In this document: in pieces, positions 5,902 through 6,861 of the stretch | Layout of the letters: each line of letters opens with the position of its first letter | How positions within the stretch are numbered: position 1 is the first letter of the stretch | DNA from: JBEKCP01 sp050014815 | GTDB lineage: Bacteria > Planctomycetota > Planctomycetia > Pirellulales > Thermoguttaceae | Direction of reading: 5' to 3' | Length of the DNA: 6,861 nt | Assembly: GCA_050014815.1 (NCBI GenBank) | Contig: JBEKCP010000338.1 | Coordinates: forward strand, 1-6,861 | Position numbers and translations under genes: made by a program | The notes under the pieces: generated by a model | Databases searched by the model: none | Seen by the model: only the letters and a program-made list of their open reading frames with translations | What the model was told of the DNA's origin: nothing

Positions 5902-5926
5902 CGTTACTCAACAACCTCCAGGAAAA
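5902..5926 (+). repeat. Leader element copy 2, upstream of BON-domain gene
   Basis: This matches 3500-3524 at 24 of 25 positions. It lies in the 109-nt gap between the lipoprotein gene (ends 5860) and the BON gene (start 5970), 43 nt before the ATG. If the alignment is carried on with a 6-nt gap, CGCC then three bases then an ATG/GTG trinucleotide also line up (GTG at 5934). This copy lacks the AGGAGT that provides the ribosome binding site at copy 1. Confidence 0.75.
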
Positions 5927-5955
5927 CGCCCGCGTGAGAGAATCTTTCAGCAGGT

Positions 5956-5963
5956 GGAAGGGG
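5956..5963 (+). promoter_or_regulatory. Ribosome binding site favouring the BON gene start at 5970
   Basis: GGAAGGGG lies 6 nt before the ATG at 5970. The open frame reaches back to an ATG at 5877, but starting there would place a polar 31-residue stretch ahead of the signal peptide. The GTG at 5934 has no ribosome binding site. Confidence 0.6.
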
Positions 5964-5969
5964 TGCCGG

Positions 5970-6791
5970 ATGAAACGTGATGAAGCGGTGGTTAGGAAGA
6001 GTTGCGTGGTGGCACTGACGGCCGTCTTGGCCCTGAGTCTTTGTCTTTGCACACCGCAAATGACCGTGGCCCAAGTGTCGTCCCAAGGCGGTGAAACCCA
6101 CGGCATGTTCGGCGACCGCACGCTAGGGCAGTCGTTCGTGCCGCGCCCCGGCAACTTCGGCGGCGGGATTCAGACCGGCTCGAGCGGGAACTTTCTCTAC
6201 AGCGGGCGGCCGGACGGCTCCAGCGCGTTCGCCACGCCATGGCGGCGGATCGGCCCGGACGTGCTCCAACTGGCCGTTGGCGCCGGGCCCGCCGCGCAGC
6301 AGGGCCCGCCCGTCGCTCTCTCGCCTCAATCGCCCGCGCCGGAGTACAATCTTCCCGAACTCTTGACCATCCTGGGGCTCGCCCCCGCGTCGCTGCCCGA
6401 AGCGACCGGGTGGGAAGGCACGAGCCCGGCGGAGCAAGCTCTTGGCATGACTTTCGGCATCGGGCCATTGGCCGCTGGGAATGTCGCAGGCCCGCGAGTC
6501 GGCGCGCGTGCGGGGTCCGCTTCGGCCGCGCGGCCGCAACTATACACCCGTTCGGCGGAGCTGTCCGGCCTCTTGACGCGGATCGCACGCACCAAGGGCA
6601 TGCTCTCCGGTCAGGGCATCGACGTGTATTTGGGCACCAACACGACCCTCTTGCAGGGCACCGTGCGCACACGCGGCGACTCCGCGGCGCTGGCCGGCGT
6701 CCTGGCTCTCGAGCCGGAGGTGGGGCAAATCGACAACCAGTTGGTCCCGGAGGCGTCGGGCACGCAATCGTCGAATCGCAAGAGTCGTTAA
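5970..6791 (+). CDS. Secreted BON-domain protein
   Basis: 273 aa from the ATG at 5970. The N-terminus MKRDEAVVRKSCVVALTAVL, continuing to about residue 34, is a Sec signal peptide with likely cleavage after TVA (before QVSS). Residues ~42-95 are Gly/Ser/Phe-rich with FGDRTLGQSF and GNFGGG. Residues ~100-190 are Pro/Ala/Gly-rich linker. Residues ~195-260 form a BON domain: helix ELSGLLTRIA, then GIDVYLGTNTTLLQGTVRT with the conserved G of the LxGxV turn, then helix and VGQIDNQLV. BON domains (OsmY, Kbp and secretin relatives) bind phospholipid or K+ and protect the envelope under osmotic stress; a periplasmic or surface role is inferred for this protein. OsmY has two BON domains, here one. It is the last complete gene, with leader element copy 2 upstream. 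Confidence 0.82.
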   Translation: MKRDEAVVRKSCVVALTAVLALSLCLCTPQMTVAQVSSQGGETHGMFGDRTLGQSFVPRPGNFGGGIQTGSSGNFLYSGRPDGSSAFATPWRRIGPDVLQLAVGAGPAAQQGPPVALSPQSPAPEYNLPELLTILGLAPASLPEATGWEGTSPAEQALGMTFGIGPLAAGNVAGPRVGARAGSASAARPQLYTRSAELSGLLTRIARTKGMLSGQGIDVYLGTNTTLLQGTVRTRGDSAALAGVLALEPEVGQIDNQLVPEASGTQSSNRKSR

Positions 6792-6804
6792 TCATGGGCC
6801 CCGC

Positions 6805-6834
6805 GGGCAATGTGCCAACCGTGCCCACCCTTTT
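6805..6834 (+). terminator. Weak possible terminator after the BON gene
   Basis: GGGCA (6805-6809) can pair with TGCCC (6822-6826) and four T follow at 6831-6834. The stem is only 5 bp, the loop is 12 nt and there are 4 nt between stem and T-run, so it is a poor match to an intrinsic terminator. Confidence 0.2.
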
Positions 6835-6835
6835 G

Positions 6836-6841
6836 AAGGAG
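6836..6841 (+). promoter_or_regulatory. Strong Shine-Dalgarno at the window end, start codon not visible
   Basis: AAGGAG looks like the ribosome binding site of another plus-strand gene, as in the three similar sites upstream. The codon at the normal spacing (8 nt, 6850-6852) is ATA, not ATG/GTG/TTG. The true start is probably past 6861, or this is a rare ATA start or a degraded gene. Confidence 0.4.
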
Positions 6842-6861
6842 AAATCGGCATAAAGATAGGG

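Noticed and set aside
5877..5969. 31-residue extension of the BON protein
   Set aside because: It would bury the signal peptide behind a polar segment, and 5970 has a better ribosome binding site.
3803..6154. Very long antisense open frame (783 codons) across the GH13, lipoprotein and BON genes
   Set aside because: It is in codon register with the GH13 gene, so an antisense stop needs a sense TTA, CTA or TCA codon, all rare in this GC-rich DNA. It has no ribosome binding site or recognisable domain, and the sense strand carries clear families.
6239..6853. Plus-strand Arg-rich frame overlapping the BON gene and running to 6853, including a possible 19-residue peptide from ATG 6794
   Set aside because: Off-frame reading of GC-rich coding sequence with typical Arg/Ala bias. 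The short terminal peptide has no ribosome binding site of its own and contains the next gene's Shine-Dalgarno.

Overview
The window is GC-rich, and every gene I can support lies on the plus strand. Its protein set suggests a soil or freshwater planctomycete (Pirellulales/Gemmatales-like). The grounds are a Tyr-rich GYWDY surface-type protein with a Pro/Gln/Lys tail, an AI-2E permease fused to a cobalamin-binding-like tail, and a secreted BON protein with a Gly/Ser-rich middle. This assignment rests on protein style and is an inference; there is no rRNA or marker gene.

Layout. (1) Positions 1-1015 hold the 3' part of a Tyr- and Pro-rich protein of unknown function, ending in 33-bp tandem repeats. 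(2) 1132-3254 hold a DUF883/ElaB-YqjD-like 88-aa membrane-anchor protein and, 14 nt later, a 613-aa AI-2E family permease. The permease's last ~245 residues look like a MetH/CarH-type helical cap plus a B12-binding fold that has lost its cobalamin-ligating histidine. (3) 3310-3714 hold two tiny stress-type genes: DUF3309 (53 aa) and CsbD-like (58 aa). (4) 3806-5656 hold a CBM48-GH13 glucan-active enzyme related to glycogen branching enzymes. Its leader can fold into a 10-bp stem that covers half of the ribosome binding site. (5) 5669-6791 hold a 63-aa lipoprotein and a secreted 273-aa BON-domain protein. The window ends just after a strong Shine-Dalgarno sequence that has no ATG behind it.

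How the genes may work together. DUF883-like, DUF3309, CsbD and BON proteins are all families linked to general, osmotic or envelope stress. Together with a permease and an alpha-glucan enzyme they look like a stress-adaptation and storage-carbohydrate island. A 25-nt element present 24/25 identically in the leaders of the csbD-like and BON genes is the best sequence hint of shared control. I found no tRNA, rRNA, CRISPR, insertion sequence or phage gene. The most unusual items are the permease fused to a degenerate B12-type module, the duplicated leader element, and the hairpin over the GH13 ribosome binding site.
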